Shown: positions 17,365 through 26,815 of the stretch, one piece after another
Numbering within the stretch: the stretch's first letter is position 1
Layout: each line of letters opens with the position of its first letter
Assembly (NCBI GenBank): GCA_934365945.1
Contig: CAKRNE010000020.1
Coordinates: 1-41,794, forward strand
DNA: 41,794 nucleotides
From: an uncultured Agathobacter sp.
Lineage (GTDB): Bacteria; Bacillota; Clostridia; Lachnospirales; Lachnospiraceae
Reading direction: 5' to 3'
Program-made: the position numbers and the translations under genes
The notes under the pieces: model-generated
What the model saw: the letters and a program-made list of their open reading frames with translations, nothing else
Told to the model about the DNA's origin: nothing
Databases searched by the model: none

Positions 17365-18282
17365 TTAACAAAACAGCTGCTCTCTGCTCATCTTCCTTGA
17401 GATTCTTGCACGGATTGTGTCACGGATAAGTGTCTGCTCATACGTATCAAAGCTCTTGTTGGTTATTCCCATATCAAGAGCTGTATATACATTTAAGCCC
17501 TTTTCCATCATACCTATTGAGCCGATGAGACCACGCAGATCAAGTGCCTTTGATGATATCTCACCACTTTCACACTTGGCATGCAGCTCAAGAAATACCT
17601 CAGCAAGCTCATTTGCACCAGCCTCACGTATTGCGGGATAATGCGTCTTTATGAGCTTTACAAGACTCTCCTTCGAAATCATAGGCATCCGGATTACCGC
17701 AAAGCGCGATACAAGGGCCTCGTTTAGCTCCTTTGTACCGGCGTAGCCGTAATTCATCGTAGCAATAAATCTTGTTGCCGGGTGAAGAGACAGTCTGTCA
17801 TAGCCCGGCACATCTATTGTACGTCTGAAATCAAGTGTGGCATGAAGTACTGCCATAGCCTCACTTTTTGCCATATTTATCTCATCAAGCACCGCAAAGC
17901 CGCCGGTTTTTGCCGCTGTATACACAGGTCCCGGTCTGAAGGTTACCTCTCCTGCACTAAACGTATCTGTTCCTATAAGTGATGCTGCATCCATATTTAC
18001 GTGGAATGACACATCCCAGCGCGGACGGTTAAATACACCTGCCAGATTTTCTGCGAAAAGATTCTTTCCTGTGGCCTTTTCTCCGACTAAAAGCAGATTT
18101 TCTCCACACAAAACGGCTGTTATAGCCTGTTCCCACACATCCTTTCCGTAATAAAACTGTGCAGGCACAGGGATTCTTGACTCATACTCCATATCCACCG
18201 GATACTGTGAGCGAAACCTTTCAATTTCTTTAATCAGATTTTCTGAAATGCCAAGCTCTCTTAATTTATCCAACAAGCTCAT
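17365..18282 (-). CDS. MoxR family AAA+ ATPase
   Basis: A 305-residue AAA+ protein. Walker A is GEKATGKN (about residues 67-74), in which the usual Ser/Thr after GK is replaced by Asn. Walker B is FAVLDEINMA near residue 131, sensor 1 is RFIATMNYGYAGT near residue 168, and an arginine finger region is in EALVSRFAVIRMP. It is the likely motor for the adjacent VWA protein. A TATAAT sits at 18303-18308 in the upstream region, and an AAAGGAAG ribosome site precedes the ATG. Confidence 0.9.
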   Translation of the reverse strand: MSLLDKLRELGISENLIKEIERFRSQYPVDMEYESRIPVPAQFYYGKDVWEQAITAVLCGENLLLVGEKATGKNLFAENLAGVFNRPRWDVSFHVNMDAASLIGTDTFSAGEVTFRPGPVYTAAKTGGFAVLDEINMAKSEAMAVLHATLDFRRTIDVPGYDRLSLHPATRFIATMNYGYAGTKELNEALVSRFAVIRMPMISKESLVKLIKTHYPAIREAGANELAEVFLELHAKCESGEISSKALDLRGLIGSIGMMEKGLNVYTALDMGITNKSFDTYEQTLIRDTIRARISRKMSREQLFC

Positions 18283-18382
18283 CGCTTCCTTTCATGTCAG
18301 ATATTATAACTATTCTAAGCCACACTCTCTTAAAAGCGCAAGCTGCCTATGCTTACACTTTGTTGTCATGCGATATATTGCA

Positions 18383-20638
18383 TTATTTCTTCACGCCCTT
18401 GGTGTCACGATTTGCAATGTGAAGCCTGTGAAGAGCCACCTGCTTACCCTTTACCTCGACCTCTTTTTCATCCTGGTCATTAAGCAGATAAATGTCAGTA
18501 AGCTCATCCTCTCTGTCAAGCCTCATTCCCCTGACACCAACCGCAGCCTTTTTCTTTTCAGGAATAGTGCCACAGTCGATTCGAAGGAACATCTCCTTCT
18601 TTGAACGCATTACCATTGTAGCATTCTCCGAAAGCATGTGAACAAACAACAGCTCATCATCATCCATAAGCTTTGTGGCCTGCGAGGTCTTTCGTGTCAC
18701 CGCAAACTCAGCACCATCAACGAGCTTTATCATAGCTGACTTCGTGCCGAATATAAGCTTATGCTTTTCGACATCCATAAGAGGCGCTATAAATACTATG
18801 TCCTCCTTACTGCTGTCATAGTTGCTTACATTGTCAATAGGTGTGCCCTTGTCACGGAATTTGCCGTAAGGCAGGTCTAACACCTTGACAAGGTGCATGT
18901 TTCCGTTGTTTGTGAAAATACACAGCTTATCTATATTTTTAACCCTTAGTATCAGCTTGTTCTCTGCGTCCGCAGTCTCTTTGTTTCTCTCATAGGTTGA
19001 AGTATCCACTGTCTTCACATAGCCGAAGCGATCCATAAGCAGCACTACATCCGATACCTCAAGCTCTTTTTTGACTACAACTGCTTCCTCCAGATTATCA
19101 AGCTCTGTGCGTCTGTCCCTTGCATACTCCTTGCGGAATGCCTTAAGCTCCTTCATAATGACCTTTGCCATGGATGAGCGGTGCTCAAGGATATCGCTGT
19201 ACTCTGCAATCTTTGCCCGGGTCTCCTCGTGCTCCCTGATAAGAGCCTCAATTTCCAGTCCAATCAGCTTGTACAGACGCATTTCAAGGATAGCTGTTGC
19301 CTGACGCTCAGTAAAGCAAAGCTGGGCTGCCATGGCTTCTGAAGCCTTTGACTTGAATTTAATGCCCTCTGTCTCTCCGTTTATGAGACATGCCTTTGCC
19401 ATTTTCTGGTCACGGCTTCCTCTTAATATTTCTATAATCAGATCTATCACGTTGCAGGCCTTTATGAGTCCCTGCTGTATTTCTTCTCTCTCCTGCTCCT
19501 TTGCAAGAAGTGTCTCATACTTTCTCTTTGCAATCTCATACTGGAAATTGACATGATGCCTTATGATTGGCACAAGACCAAGCGTCTCCGGTCTTCCATT
19601 TGCGACAGCCAGCATATTTACACCGAAGGTGTCCTCCAGCTTTGTCTTTTTATATAAGAGGTTCTTTAATGCCTCAACATCAGCACCTTTTTTGAGTTCT
19701 AAGACAATTCTTATTCCCTCTTTCGATGACTGGTTGGTTATATCCACAATATCCGTTGTCGCTTTTGACTCGACAAGTGAATAGACATCATTTAGGAATT
19801 TTCCTATATTGGCACCAATCATTGTGTAAGGGATTTCCGTAATGACAAGCTTGTCCTTTCCGGATTTGCCCTTCTCTATCTCGATTCTTCCACGGATTTT
19901 TATCTTTCCCTGTCCGGTCTCATATATTGCAGCAAGATCTGCCTGATTGGCCACAATGCCTCCTGTCGGAAAATCAGGTCCCTTTATATACTGCATCATC
20001 TCAGCGGTTGTGATGTCAGGATTCTTCATGTAGGCAATCACGCCATCCACCACCTCGCCAAAATTGTGTGGTGGAATGCTTGTCGCCATACCGACCGCTA
20101 TACCCTCTGCTCCATTTATCAAAAGGTTCGGCACCTTGACCGGAAGCACCTCAGGCTCTTTTTCTGTCTCGTCGTAGTTCGGAATAAAATCAACCACATT
20201 TTTGTCAAGATCTGCAAGATATGCTTCCTGTGTGATTTTTTGAAGTCTCGCCTCCGTATAACGCATGGCAGCGGCTCCATCTCCTTCGATTGAACCAAAA
20301 TTACCGTGTCCATCAATAAGCGGCATGCCCTTTTTGAAATCCTGTGCCAAAACAACCATCGCATCATAGATTGATGAATCACCATGTGGATGATATTTAC
20401 CCATTGTATCACCGACTATACGCGCACTCTTTCTATATGGCTTGTCGTACCTGATACCCAGCTCATGCATATCATAAAGTGTACGCCTCTGTACAGGCTT
20501 AAGCCCATCGCGCACATCCGGCAGGGCTCTTGCTATGATTACACTCATCGCATAGTCAATATATGATTTCTGCATCAGCTCCGAATATTCGGTCTGAATT
20601 ATATTGTTGTCTACATTGTTATCTATATTTCTATCCAT
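18383..20638 (-). CDS. parC: DNA topoisomerase IV subunit A
   Basis: A 751-residue type IIA topoisomerase A subunit. The breakage-reunion domain has [27 protein letters not shown] and the catalytic tyrosine in AMRYTEARL (Tyr127). Residues equivalent to E. coli GyrA Ser83 and Asp87 are Ser and Asp, so no classical quinolone-resistance change is seen. A beta-pinwheel C-terminal domain follows, but the QRRGGKG GyrA box required for negative supercoiling is not present; with the ParE-like partner just upstream this favours ParC, the decatenase subunit, over GyrA. A possible promoter element lies in the 70-bp gap after parE. Confidence 0.93.
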   Translation of the reverse strand: MDRNIDNNVDNNIIQTEYSELMQKSYIDYAMSVIIARALPDVRDGLKPVQRRTLYDMHELGIRYDKPYRKSARIVGDTMGKYHPHGDSSIYDAMVVLAQDFKKGMPLIDGHGNFGSIEGDGAAAMRYTEARLQKITQEAYLADLDKNVVDFIPNYDETEKEPEVLPVKVPNLLINGAEGIAVGMATSIPPHNFGEVVDGVIAYMKNPDITTAEMMQYIKGPDFPTGGIVANQADLAAIYETGQGKIKIRGRIEIEKGKSGKDKLVITEIPYTMIGANIGKFLNDVYSLVESKATTDIVDITNQSSKEGIRIVLELKKGADVEALKNLLYKKTKLEDTFGVNMLAVANGRPETLGLVPIIRHHVNFQYEIAKRKYETLLAKEQEREEIQQGLIKACNVIDLIIEILRGSRDQKMAKACLINGETEGIKFKSKASEAMAAQLCFTERQATAILEMRLYKLIGLEIEALIREHEETRAKIAEYSDILEHRSSMAKVIMKELKAFRKEYARDRRTELDNLEEAVVVKKELEVSDVVLLMDRFGYVKTVDTSTYERNKETADAENKLILRVKNIDKLCIFTNNGNMHLVKVLDLPYGKFRDKGTPIDNVSNYDSSKEDIVFIAPLMDVEKHKLIFGTKSAMIKLVDGAEFAVTRKTSQATKLMDDDELLFVHMLSENATMVMRSKKEMFLRIDCGTIPEKKKAAVGVRGMRLDREDELTDIYLLNDQDEKEVEVKGKQVALHRLHIANRDTKGVKK

Positions 20639-20649
20639 GTTTTTCTCCG

Positions 20650-20673
20650 ATTATAAATACTGCGTAACTATTC
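20650..20673 (-). promoter_or_regulatory. GAATAGTTAC element with TATAAT upstream of parC
   Basis: On the minus strand GAATAGTTAC (20664-20673) is followed after 8 nt by a perfect TATAAT (20650-20655). The same arrangement recurs upstream of der, yfiH and the FlhB-like gene. If it is a promoter, the start would be only about 5 nt before the parC ATG, which would exclude the GGAG ribosome site; this argues for caution. Confidence 0.4.
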
Positions 20674-20708
20674 AGAACCACTGAAAACCAAAAGCAGCTG
20701 CGTCATGC

Positions 20709-22631
20709 TTATACATCAAGCTCCGCGTCATGCGCATGCTCGTATATGAACTCTTTTCTCGGTGGCACGTCACTACCCATAAGCAGTGAAGTCACATCAT
20801 TTGCCAGGCGTCCATCCTCTATCTCAATACGCTTAAGCATCCTTGTGGCGGGATTCAGTGTGGTATCCCAGAGCTGGTCTGCATCCATTTCTCCAAGACC
20901 CTTGTATCTTTGCAATGTAAACTTGCCTGTATGCGTCTTTCTGTACTTGTCAAGCTCTGCATCATCATAAAGATATCTCTCCTCACCCTTTGACGGAATC
21001 GCCTTGTAAAGCGGTGGCATGGCAACATATACATGACCCTCCAGAATCAGCTCCGGCATAAACCTGAAGAAGAGAGTCAAAAGCAGTGTAGAGATATGCG
21101 CTCCATCCACATCGGCATCGGCCATAATGATGATTTTGTCATAGCGAAGCTTTGTTATATCAAAATCATTTCCATAGCCTTCTGAAAATCCGCAGCCAAA
21201 CGCATTTATCATTGTCTTTATTTCCGCGTTTGCGAGCACCTTATCAATACTTGCCTTTTCAACATTCAAAATCTTGCCTCGAATCGGCATGATTGCCTGG
21301 AACATACGGTTTCTTGCCATCTTTGCCGAGCCTCCTGCCGAATCTCCCTCGACTATGAAAATCTCACACTTTGAAGCATCCCTGCTCTCACAATTGGCCA
21401 GCTTTCCGTTTGAATCAAAGGAGAACTTCTGCTTCGTGAGCAGATTAGTCTTTGCCTTTTCCTCAGCTTTTCTAATCTTTGCAGCCTTCTCAGCACATGA
21501 TATTACCGTCTTTAAAACCTCAAGATTTTTATCAAAGTAAAGCGGTACCTCATCATTTGTCACCTTTGCAGTCGCACGGTTTGCATCCTGATTGTCAAGC
21601 TTTGTCTTTGTCTGGCCCTCAAATCTAGGGTCAGGATGCTTGACTGACACTACCGCAGTCATACCATTTCTGACATCGGCACCATTAAAATTCGCATCCT
21701 TGTCCTTTAATATGCCAAGCTCTCTGGCATATGAATTGATAATACCTGTAAACGCAGTCTTAAAGCCTGTAATATGAGCTCCGCCCTCAGAATTGTATAT
21801 ATTGTTGCAAAAACCAAGAATATTTTCATGGAACTCACTTGTGTACTGGAAAGCCACCTCAACCTTTATATTCTCGCTCTCTCCTGTAAAGTAAATGACA
21901 TCATGCAGCTTTTCTATATTTTTATTCAAGTCCTTTACAAAACCTATAATACCCTCAGGCTCATGATACTCAATATGCTCTGTCTCATCACCTCGTTTGT
22001 CCTCGTATATGATGGTAAGCTTCGGATTGAGATACGCTGTCTCCTTCAGTCTGTTCTTTACATCCTCTTCCTTGAATCTTGTCTTCTCAAAAATCTCCGG
22101 GTCAGGCAGGAAATTAATCCTTGTTCCTGTCTTTTTGGTTTTACCTAAAGTAGGAAGCAGGCCATTTTCAAGCTCTACAACAGGAACACCCTTTTCATAT
22201 CTGTCATGGTGGATAAAGCCGTCTCTGCTTATCTCCACATCCATATATGTTGATAGTGCATTTACTACAGATGAGCCTACTCCATGCAGACCTCCGCTTG
22301 TCTTGTATACAGAATTGTCAAATTTACCTCCGGCGTGCAGTGTAGAAAATACAACACGCGCCGCAGATACACCCTTTGCATGCATACCTACAGGTATTCC
22401 ACGTCCGTTATCCTCTACCGTACACGAACCGTTTTTTTCGAGAGTTACCCTTATAGTATCACAGGCACCAGCGAGATGCTCATCTACTGAGTTGTCCACA
22501 ATCTCATATATCAGATGGTTTAGTCCCTTGGTTGTGACACTTCCTATATACATACCGGGTCTTTTTCTGACTGCCTCAAGTCCCTCTAAAATTGCTATGC
22601 TCTTCTCATCGTATGTTTGCTTCTTAGCCAT
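20709..22631 (-). CDS. parE: DNA topoisomerase IV subunit B
   Basis: A 640-residue type IIA B subunit. The GHKL ATPase domain has YEIVDNSVDEHLAGACD, VEDNGRGIPVGMH and a GGLHGVGSSVVNALS loop; the transducer domain follows, then the Toprim domain with EIFIVEGDSAGGSAKMARNR, MPIRGKILNVEKA and the metal-binding IIIMADADVDGAHI. The C-terminal QRYKGLGEMDADQLWDTT block is standard. It couples ATP to decatenation with the ParC subunit encoded 70 bp downstream. Separate gyrA/gyrB genes are expected elsewhere in the chromosome. Confidence 0.94.
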   Translation of the reverse strand: MAKKQTYDEKSIAILEGLEAVRKRPGMYIGSVTTKGLNHLIYEIVDNSVDEHLAGACDTIRVTLEKNGSCTVEDNGRGIPVGMHAKGVSAARVVFSTLHAGGKFDNSVYKTSGGLHGVGSSVVNALSTYMDVEISRDGFIHHDRYEKGVPVVELENGLLPTLGKTKKTGTRINFLPDPEIFEKTRFKEEDVKNRLKETAYLNPKLTIIYEDKRGDETEHIEYHEPEGIIGFVKDLNKNIEKLHDVIYFTGESENIKVEVAFQYTSEFHENILGFCNNIYNSEGGAHITGFKTAFTGIINSYARELGILKDKDANFNGADVRNGMTAVVSVKHPDPRFEGQTKTKLDNQDANRATAKVTNDEVPLYFDKNLEVLKTVISCAEKAAKIRKAEEKAKTNLLTKQKFSFDSNGKLANCESRDASKCEIFIVEGDSAGGSAKMARNRMFQAIMPIRGKILNVEKASIDKVLANAEIKTMINAFGCGFSEGYGNDFDITKLRYDKIIIMADADVDGAHISTLLLTLFFRFMPELILEGHVYVAMPPLYKAIPSKGEERYLYDDAELDKYRKTHTGKFTLQRYKGLGEMDADQLWDTTLNPATRMLKRIEIEDGRLANDVTSLLMGSDVPPRKEFIYEHAHDAELDV

Positions 22632-22768
22632 ACTTGTCTCCTACTTCTTTAAATTGCGTAATAATTGAAATTTCACTACACTTATAATTATGTCTTTTAT
22701 AGCTTCTGCATAATATATTTTTATCACTTTATTGCATATTGCTTACTAATAAAGCTACAATAATTCTA

Positions 22769-23866
22769 TTATCTACCCTGTCTGCTATCCTTGATATGTG
22801 CTAACACCATCGTAGCTATTTTGAATATCATAGCATCATCAAAGGTTCTGATATCAAGTCCTATCGCCTTCTCAATACGCTCAAGCCTGTATACAAGCGT
22901 ATTTCTATGCACATAAAGCTGTCTTGCCGTCTCCGAAATGTTCAGATTGTTCTCGAAGAACTTAGAGATTGTCGACATTGCCTCCTCATCATCAAGTATC
23001 TGCGGTACCTCGTTACCAAATACCTCATGTATGAACATCTCGCACAGACTCATCGGAAGCTGATAAATAAGTCTTCCTATGCCGAGCCTGTCATATGCCA
23101 TAATTTCCTTTTCCACATAAAAAAGTCTGCCAACCTCAAGAGCCATTCTGGCCTCCTGATAAGACTCTGCAATCTTTGGAAGAATATCCGTCGGATTACC
23201 ATAACCCACTCGTACCTTAATCATAGCTTCTGCAAGCAGATTGTCAACCAGGCTTCCGGCAATTGATGCGAGCTTTTCCTGAAGCTTACCAGTATCTATA
23301 TCCTCCACGTCCTTTACCAGCACGGCATTATGTTCATCCATCGCCACTACAAAATCACCGCTTCTGATATCTGCCAGATTCTTTACAAGCTCAACAGCTA
23401 TCTCATTGCTGTTCTTTCCGGTATCTATAACATATACTACTCGTTTTCTGTTTTCTATATGTAATTTCTTGGCACGGTTTATTATATCAGAACCGAGCAT
23501 ATTGCCAAGAAGAATATTCTGAATAAAATTATTTCTGTCATATCGCTCTGACTCACCGAGCACAAGTGTACGAAGCTGACAAACTGCCATCCTGCCTATT
23601 ACAAGATTCTCACTCGTATACGGACAGAGCATTACGAGCACATACTCAAGCTCTGAATCAATTTCAACCGCAAATGCTATTGCACCGTTTTTTTCCCTAA
23701 CATCCTCTTCGGATACTATAAACTCTTTCACAAAAATATCGCTATGTTCCGGTTCTTCCACCGTACCTGTCAGATGCTTTCCCTTGGCTGAGTATAAAAT
23801 CGCATCAAACGAAGTAATATTTTTTATTTCCTCAAGTGATTTTTTCAGTTTCTGATTCGTAATCAT
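22769..23866 (-). CDS. CdaR/PucR-type transcriptional regulator
   Basis: A 365-residue protein ending in a PucR-type helix-turn-helix: NISETARQLYVHRNTLVYRL and ERIEKAIGLDIRTFDDAM, around residues 310-345. The N-terminal part (FDAILYSAKGKHLTG, residues 19-33) and middle part (a GGDEF-like fold typical of CdaR, around residues 130-250) fit the carbohydrate-diacid regulator architecture. Family members activate catabolic genes for sugar acids, purines or related compounds after ligand binding; no obvious target genes are adjacent. It lies downstream of the sugar-ABC ATPase gene but is separated from it by a terminator. A GAGGA ribosome site precedes the ATG. Confidence 0.87.
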   Translation of the reverse strand: MITNQKLKKSLEEIKNITSFDAILYSAKGKHLTGTVEEPEHSDIFVKEFIVSEEDVREKNGAIAFAVEIDSELEYVLVMLCPYTSENLVIGRMAVCQLRTLVLGESERYDRNNFIQNILLGNMLGSDIINRAKKLHIENRKRVVYVIDTGKNSNEIAVELVKNLADIRSGDFVVAMDEHNAVLVKDVEDIDTGKLQEKLASIAGSLVDNLLAEAMIKVRVGYGNPTDILPKIAESYQEARMALEVGRLFYVEKEIMAYDRLGIGRLIYQLPMSLCEMFIHEVFGNEVPQILDDEEAMSTISKFFENNLNISETARQLYVHRNTLVYRLERIEKAIGLDIRTFDDAMIFKIATMVLAHIKDSRQGR

Positions 23867-24010
23867 ATTCTTATCCTCTCATTACTGTTCTAATGCAAGC
23901 CAGTAAAAAGCCTCCACACGACAGGAGCCATAACATTGCTATATTTAACAGCGTAACTTAACTATTCAAAACCATACCTTCGCGTCAGAACCACACATTT
24001 GCGAAAGAAA
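23867..24010 (-). other. Upstream region of the CdaR-like regulator
   Basis: 144 bp without a gene. It contains GAATAGTTAA (23958-23967) next to GTTAC and a TATAGC further down (23938-23943), a degenerate form of the element seen before parC, der, yfiH and the FlhB-like gene. Confidence 0.4.
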
Positions 24011-24035
24011 ACCGGGTGTAAATTATACACCCGGT
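24011..24035 (-). terminator. Rho-independent terminator of msmX
   Basis: Perfect 10-bp G+C-rich stem, ACCGGGTGTA with TACACCCGGT, 5-nt loop, followed on the minus strand by TTTTCTTTC. Confidence 0.9.
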
Positions 24036-24067
24036 CTGTCAATTTACAACTATTTAATTTTAACGAA

Positions 24068-25180
24068 CTAGTTGGTAATTGTCAATTCAGTTTCTTTATC
24101 AAATACATGAATCTTGTTTGGATCAAATGCAAGCTCAATGTGATCACCGTAACGAGCCGGTGTATCTGAATCAACTCTTGCTGACATATTTGCACCTGCA
24201 ACTGTGAAGTATAATAATACCTCTGCACCAAGTAACTCATATCCTGTAACATCTGAATCAATCTTGCATGAAGCAAATTTATCAAGATGCTCTGCTGAAT
24301 CGTAGATATCCTCTGGTCTGATACCGAATACTACGTTCTTTCCAGCATATCCGCCATCGATAAGCTTCTTAGCCTTTGCCTCAGGAAGCTCAACCTGATA
24401 TTTGTCAAATTTAAGGAATGCCTTTGCTCCCTCAACAACACACTGAGCATCTACAAAGTTCATCTGTGGTGATCCGATGAATCCTGCAACGAACAGGTTG
24501 TTTGGCTGATTGTAAAGCTTCTGTGGGCTGTCTACCTGCATGATAACACCATCTTTAAGAACAACGATTCTTGTTCCAAGTGTCATAGCCTCTGTCTGAT
24601 CATGTGTAACGTAGATGATTGTTGCACCTAATCTGTTATGTAATGAAGAAATCTCAGATCTCATCTGTACACGAAGCTTTGCATCAAGGTTTGATAAAGG
24701 CTCATCCATAAGGAATACCTTAGGATTACGAACGATTGCACGACCCATGGCAACTCGCTGTCTCTGTCCACCTGAAAGAGCCTTTGGCTTACGGTCTAAT
24801 AATTTCTCAAGGTCAAGGATTCTTGCTGCCTCCTCAACTTTTGCCTTAATCTCATCCTTTGGAACTTTTCTGAGCTTAAGTCCAAATGCCATGTTGTCAA
24901 ATACTGTCATATGTGGGTAAAGAGCGTAGTTCTGGAATACCATTGCGATATCACGATCCTTTGGCTCTACGTCATTCATAAGCTTTCCGTCGATGATAAG
25001 CTCTCCTGAAGAAATCTCCTCAAGACCTGCGATCATACGAAGTGTTGTTGATTTTCCACATCCTGAAGGTCCTACGAAGATGATGAACTCTTTATCTTCT
25101 ACTTCAAGGTTGAAATCCTTAACTGCCTCAAATCCGTTTGGATAAACTTTGCAAATGTTCTTTAATGATAAACTTGCCAT
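24068..25180 (-). CDS. msmX: Multi-sugar ABC transporter ATP-binding subunit
   Basis: A 370-residue MsmX/UgpC/MalK-type ATPase. Walker A is GPSGCGKST (about 37-45), the signature is LSGGQRQRV near residue 135, Walker B is VFLMDEPLSNLDAKLR, and the H-loop is YVTHDQTEAM. A C-terminal TOBE regulatory region (residues about 235-370) follows. In Firmicutes one such ATPase commonly powers many carbohydrate importers whose permeases are encoded elsewhere; its lone location, with its own upstream region and terminator, fits this shared-energiser role. An AGGAGG ribosome site is 9 nt before the ATG. A 12-bp palindrome (TACATATATGTA) lies about 25-35 bp upstream. Confidence 0.95.
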   Translation of the reverse strand: MASLSLKNICKVYPNGFEAVKDFNLEVEDKEFIIFVGPSGCGKSTTLRMIAGLEEISSGELIIDGKLMNDVEPKDRDIAMVFQNYALYPHMTVFDNMAFGLKLRKVPKDEIKAKVEEAARILDLEKLLDRKPKALSGGQRQRVAMGRAIVRNPKVFLMDEPLSNLDAKLRVQMRSEISSLHNRLGATIIYVTHDQTEAMTLGTRIVVLKDGVIMQVDSPQKLYNQPNNLFVAGFIGSPQMNFVDAQCVVEGAKAFLKFDKYQVELPEAKAKKLIDGGYAGKNVVFGIRPEDIYDSAEHLDKFASCKIDSDVTGYELLGAEVLLYFTVAGANMSARVDSDTPARYGDHIELAFDPNKIHVFDKETELTITN

Positions 25181-25347
25181 TTTAAAAATACCTCCTAAGT
25201 ATTATGTACATATATGTAACCGTTCAGTGTCCTGACTGTCTGTTACCTTGTTTCTTTGTATCTTTATAATACAAAACTTATCGTCAATTGGCTATCGTCA
25301 ATCCGCCAAATAATTTTGCATGTTGTTGTCATTATGACGAAATATAG

Positions 25348-25419
25348 CCCGATATTCAAACATAGCCTTGTATCAAAGCATAGTCTGATGCCAAAACACA
25401 GCCTGATATCAAAACACTT
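25348..25419. repeat. Four degenerate 18-bp tandem repeats upstream of msmX
   Basis: Units at 25348-25365, 25366-25383, 25384-25401 and 25402-25419 share the consensus CCTGATATCAAAACATAG with two to six differences each. They lie in the non-coding gap between the phosphoribosyltransferase-like gene and msmX. The spread of differences suggests an old array. No regulatory role can be read from the sequence. Confidence 0.8.
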
Positions 25420-25449
25420 ACAGGGCGATTACTGCAATAAACGTACTAA

Positions 25450-26088
25450 CTATAGCTTAGAATATCCAAAACCATTGACCATAGCCTCAATCGGCAGCCC
25501 CTTCTTGCAGAATGGACACTCTGTAACAGGATATGTCTGATAGTTTACCACATCATCATCATCAAACAGCTTATCAATCTTCACTCCATTGACCTCGTCG
25601 ATGGTTGAGAATATGGATGCAACACATGTGACCATACCACCATAATAGTTGATACACTCCATTGCTCTTCTGATCGTCTCACCTGTTGTGGTGGTTGCAA
25701 GAAGAAGCACCACATGCTTGCCATCAACAGCTCCCTTATTGTTATCCCTGAAAAGCATCTGTCCGTTGTTAATCTCAGGCGATACAACGTAAATTGTCTC
25801 ATGCTTATTCACAGACATAAGTCCGTTTCTCTCAATCTCCTGACTTAAGAATGCACCAATCATTTCTGTTCCATCCATACATACAATTGTATCTATATAT
25901 GAATGATGTGGCACCTTGGTGTAAAGAGCCTTTGCCGCCTCTTTAGCCTCAGATACACGGGTCTTGATGCTTGTCACATCTACATAATAATTAATATGCG
26001 AATGACTTGTAGCGAAATGTCCCGGTATAGCATGCAGATTTAAGCCTGCACTCTCCTTTGATTTAAATTTTACAATACGATTTTCCAT
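25450..26088 (-). CDS. Orotate-phosphoribosyltransferase-like protein with altered PRPP motif
   Basis: A 212-residue protein with a type I phosphoribosyltransferase outline: hood residues near the N-terminus, a YIDTIVCMDGTEMIGAF strand-loop near residue 65, and a PRPP-loop equivalent at residues 126-141 (VVLLLATTTTGETIRR). In active enzymes the two residues before the TTGxT loop are acidic; here they are Leu-Ala, though the loop itself is kept. The C-terminus has a CPFC pair (191-194) that could bind metal. Not adjacent to other pyr genes. It may be a phosphoribosyltransferase of changed substrate or a regulatory homologue; the assignment to the fold is fairly sure, the activity is not. A strong AAAGGGGG ribosome site is present. 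Confidence 0.7.
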   Translation of the reverse strand: MENRIVKFKSKESAGLNLHAIPGHFATSHSHINYYVDVTSIKTRVSEAKEAAKALYTKVPHHSYIDTIVCMDGTEMIGAFLSQEIERNGLMSVNKHETIYVVSPEINNGQMLFRDNNKGAVDGKHVVLLLATTTTGETIRRAMECINYYGGMVTCVASIFSTIDEVNGVKIDKLFDDDDVVNYQTYPVTECPFCKKGLPIEAMVNGFGYSKL

Positions 26089-26119
26089 GATGAGTCCCCC
26101 TTTTCAAGTAAAGATTAGT

Positions 26120-26290
26120 TTTAGTTGTAACTATGTGCAACTATATATGTATGTATATTTATATATATCTATATATATCTATATATATTTGTATAACTAC
26201 ATATGGTTATTTAGCTCCCTATATATTTGCGTATATATTTATCTAAATATTTATCCATATATCTATATATCTCTTTGAATCATTATACAG
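26120..26290. other. Low-complexity TA-rich intergenic tract
   Basis: About 170 bp composed almost wholly of TATATATC / TATATATT-like words between dut and the phosphoribosyltransferase-like gene. The apparent plus-strand open frame rich in Tyr/Ile is a by-product. The tract lies upstream of the minus-strand phosphoribosyltransferase-like gene, so it may bend DNA in front of its promoter. Confidence 0.7.
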
Positions 26291-26306
26291 TTTCCTATAT
26301 TTGTAA

Positions 26307-26744
26307 TTAATTGGCTCCGGTAGAGCCAAATCCACCGGCACCGCGCTTCGTATCTGAAAGCTCAGACACCTCATTAAACTCAACAGCCAGATATGGCATG
26401 ACCACAAGCTGTGCTATACGATCCCCCGGATTAATAGTGCGCGCCTGCGTGCCATCATTGTGAAGAGCCACAATATACTCTCCTCTGTAATCACTGTCAC
26501 ACACACCAACACAGTTTGCCGGACGCAGAGCCTGCTTTGCTGCCAGACCGCTTCTTGCAAAGACTGCTCCGAAATATCCGTCAGGAATCTCTATCGAAAG
26601 TCCTGTTCCTATCTTTGCTGTCTCATGCGGCTCTATAACAACCGCCTCTGTAATATCGGCATACAGATCATAGCCTGCTGCATATTCACTTCCCCTTGTA
26701 GGAATTTTTGCTGTGGTTGTCAGTTTTTTTATATTTATTTTCAT
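26307..26744 (-). CDS. dut: Deoxyuridine 5'-triphosphate nucleotidohydrolase (dUTPase)
   Basis: A 145-residue trimeric dUTPase with the five motifs in order: AAGYDLYAD (1), FARSGLAAKQ (2), CVGVCDSDYRGEYIV (3), NPGDRIAQLVVM (4) and the flexible C-terminal GAGGFGSTG (5). Motif 2 uses ARSG where PRSG is common. It removes dUTP from the nucleotide pool, yielding dUMP for dTMP synthesis and limiting uracil in DNA. Full length. An AGAGGAA ribosome site precedes the ATG. Confidence 0.96.
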   Translation of the reverse strand: MKINIKKLTTTAKIPTRGSEYAAGYDLYADITEAVVIEPHETAKIGTGLSIEIPDGYFGAVFARSGLAAKQALRPANCVGVCDSDYRGEYIVALHNDGTQARTINPGDRIAQLVVMPYLAVEFNEVSELSDTKRGAGGFGSTGAN

Positions 26745-26815
26745 TTTATAATTTCCTCTGATGCTATTTTATATATGACTGTCTATCGTCAAATAATCAC
26801 TAACCTATGAACTAA

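Noticed and set aside
18383..22631. gyrB-gyrA instead of parE-parC
   Set aside because: The A subunit lacks a QRRGGKG-type GyrA box and the genes are not beside dnaA/recF; ParE-ParC is preferred, although residual uncertainty remains for Clostridia.
26087..26278. Plus-strand frame rich in Tyr and Ile
   Set aside because: It lies in a TA-dinucleotide low-complexity tract and has no coding character.
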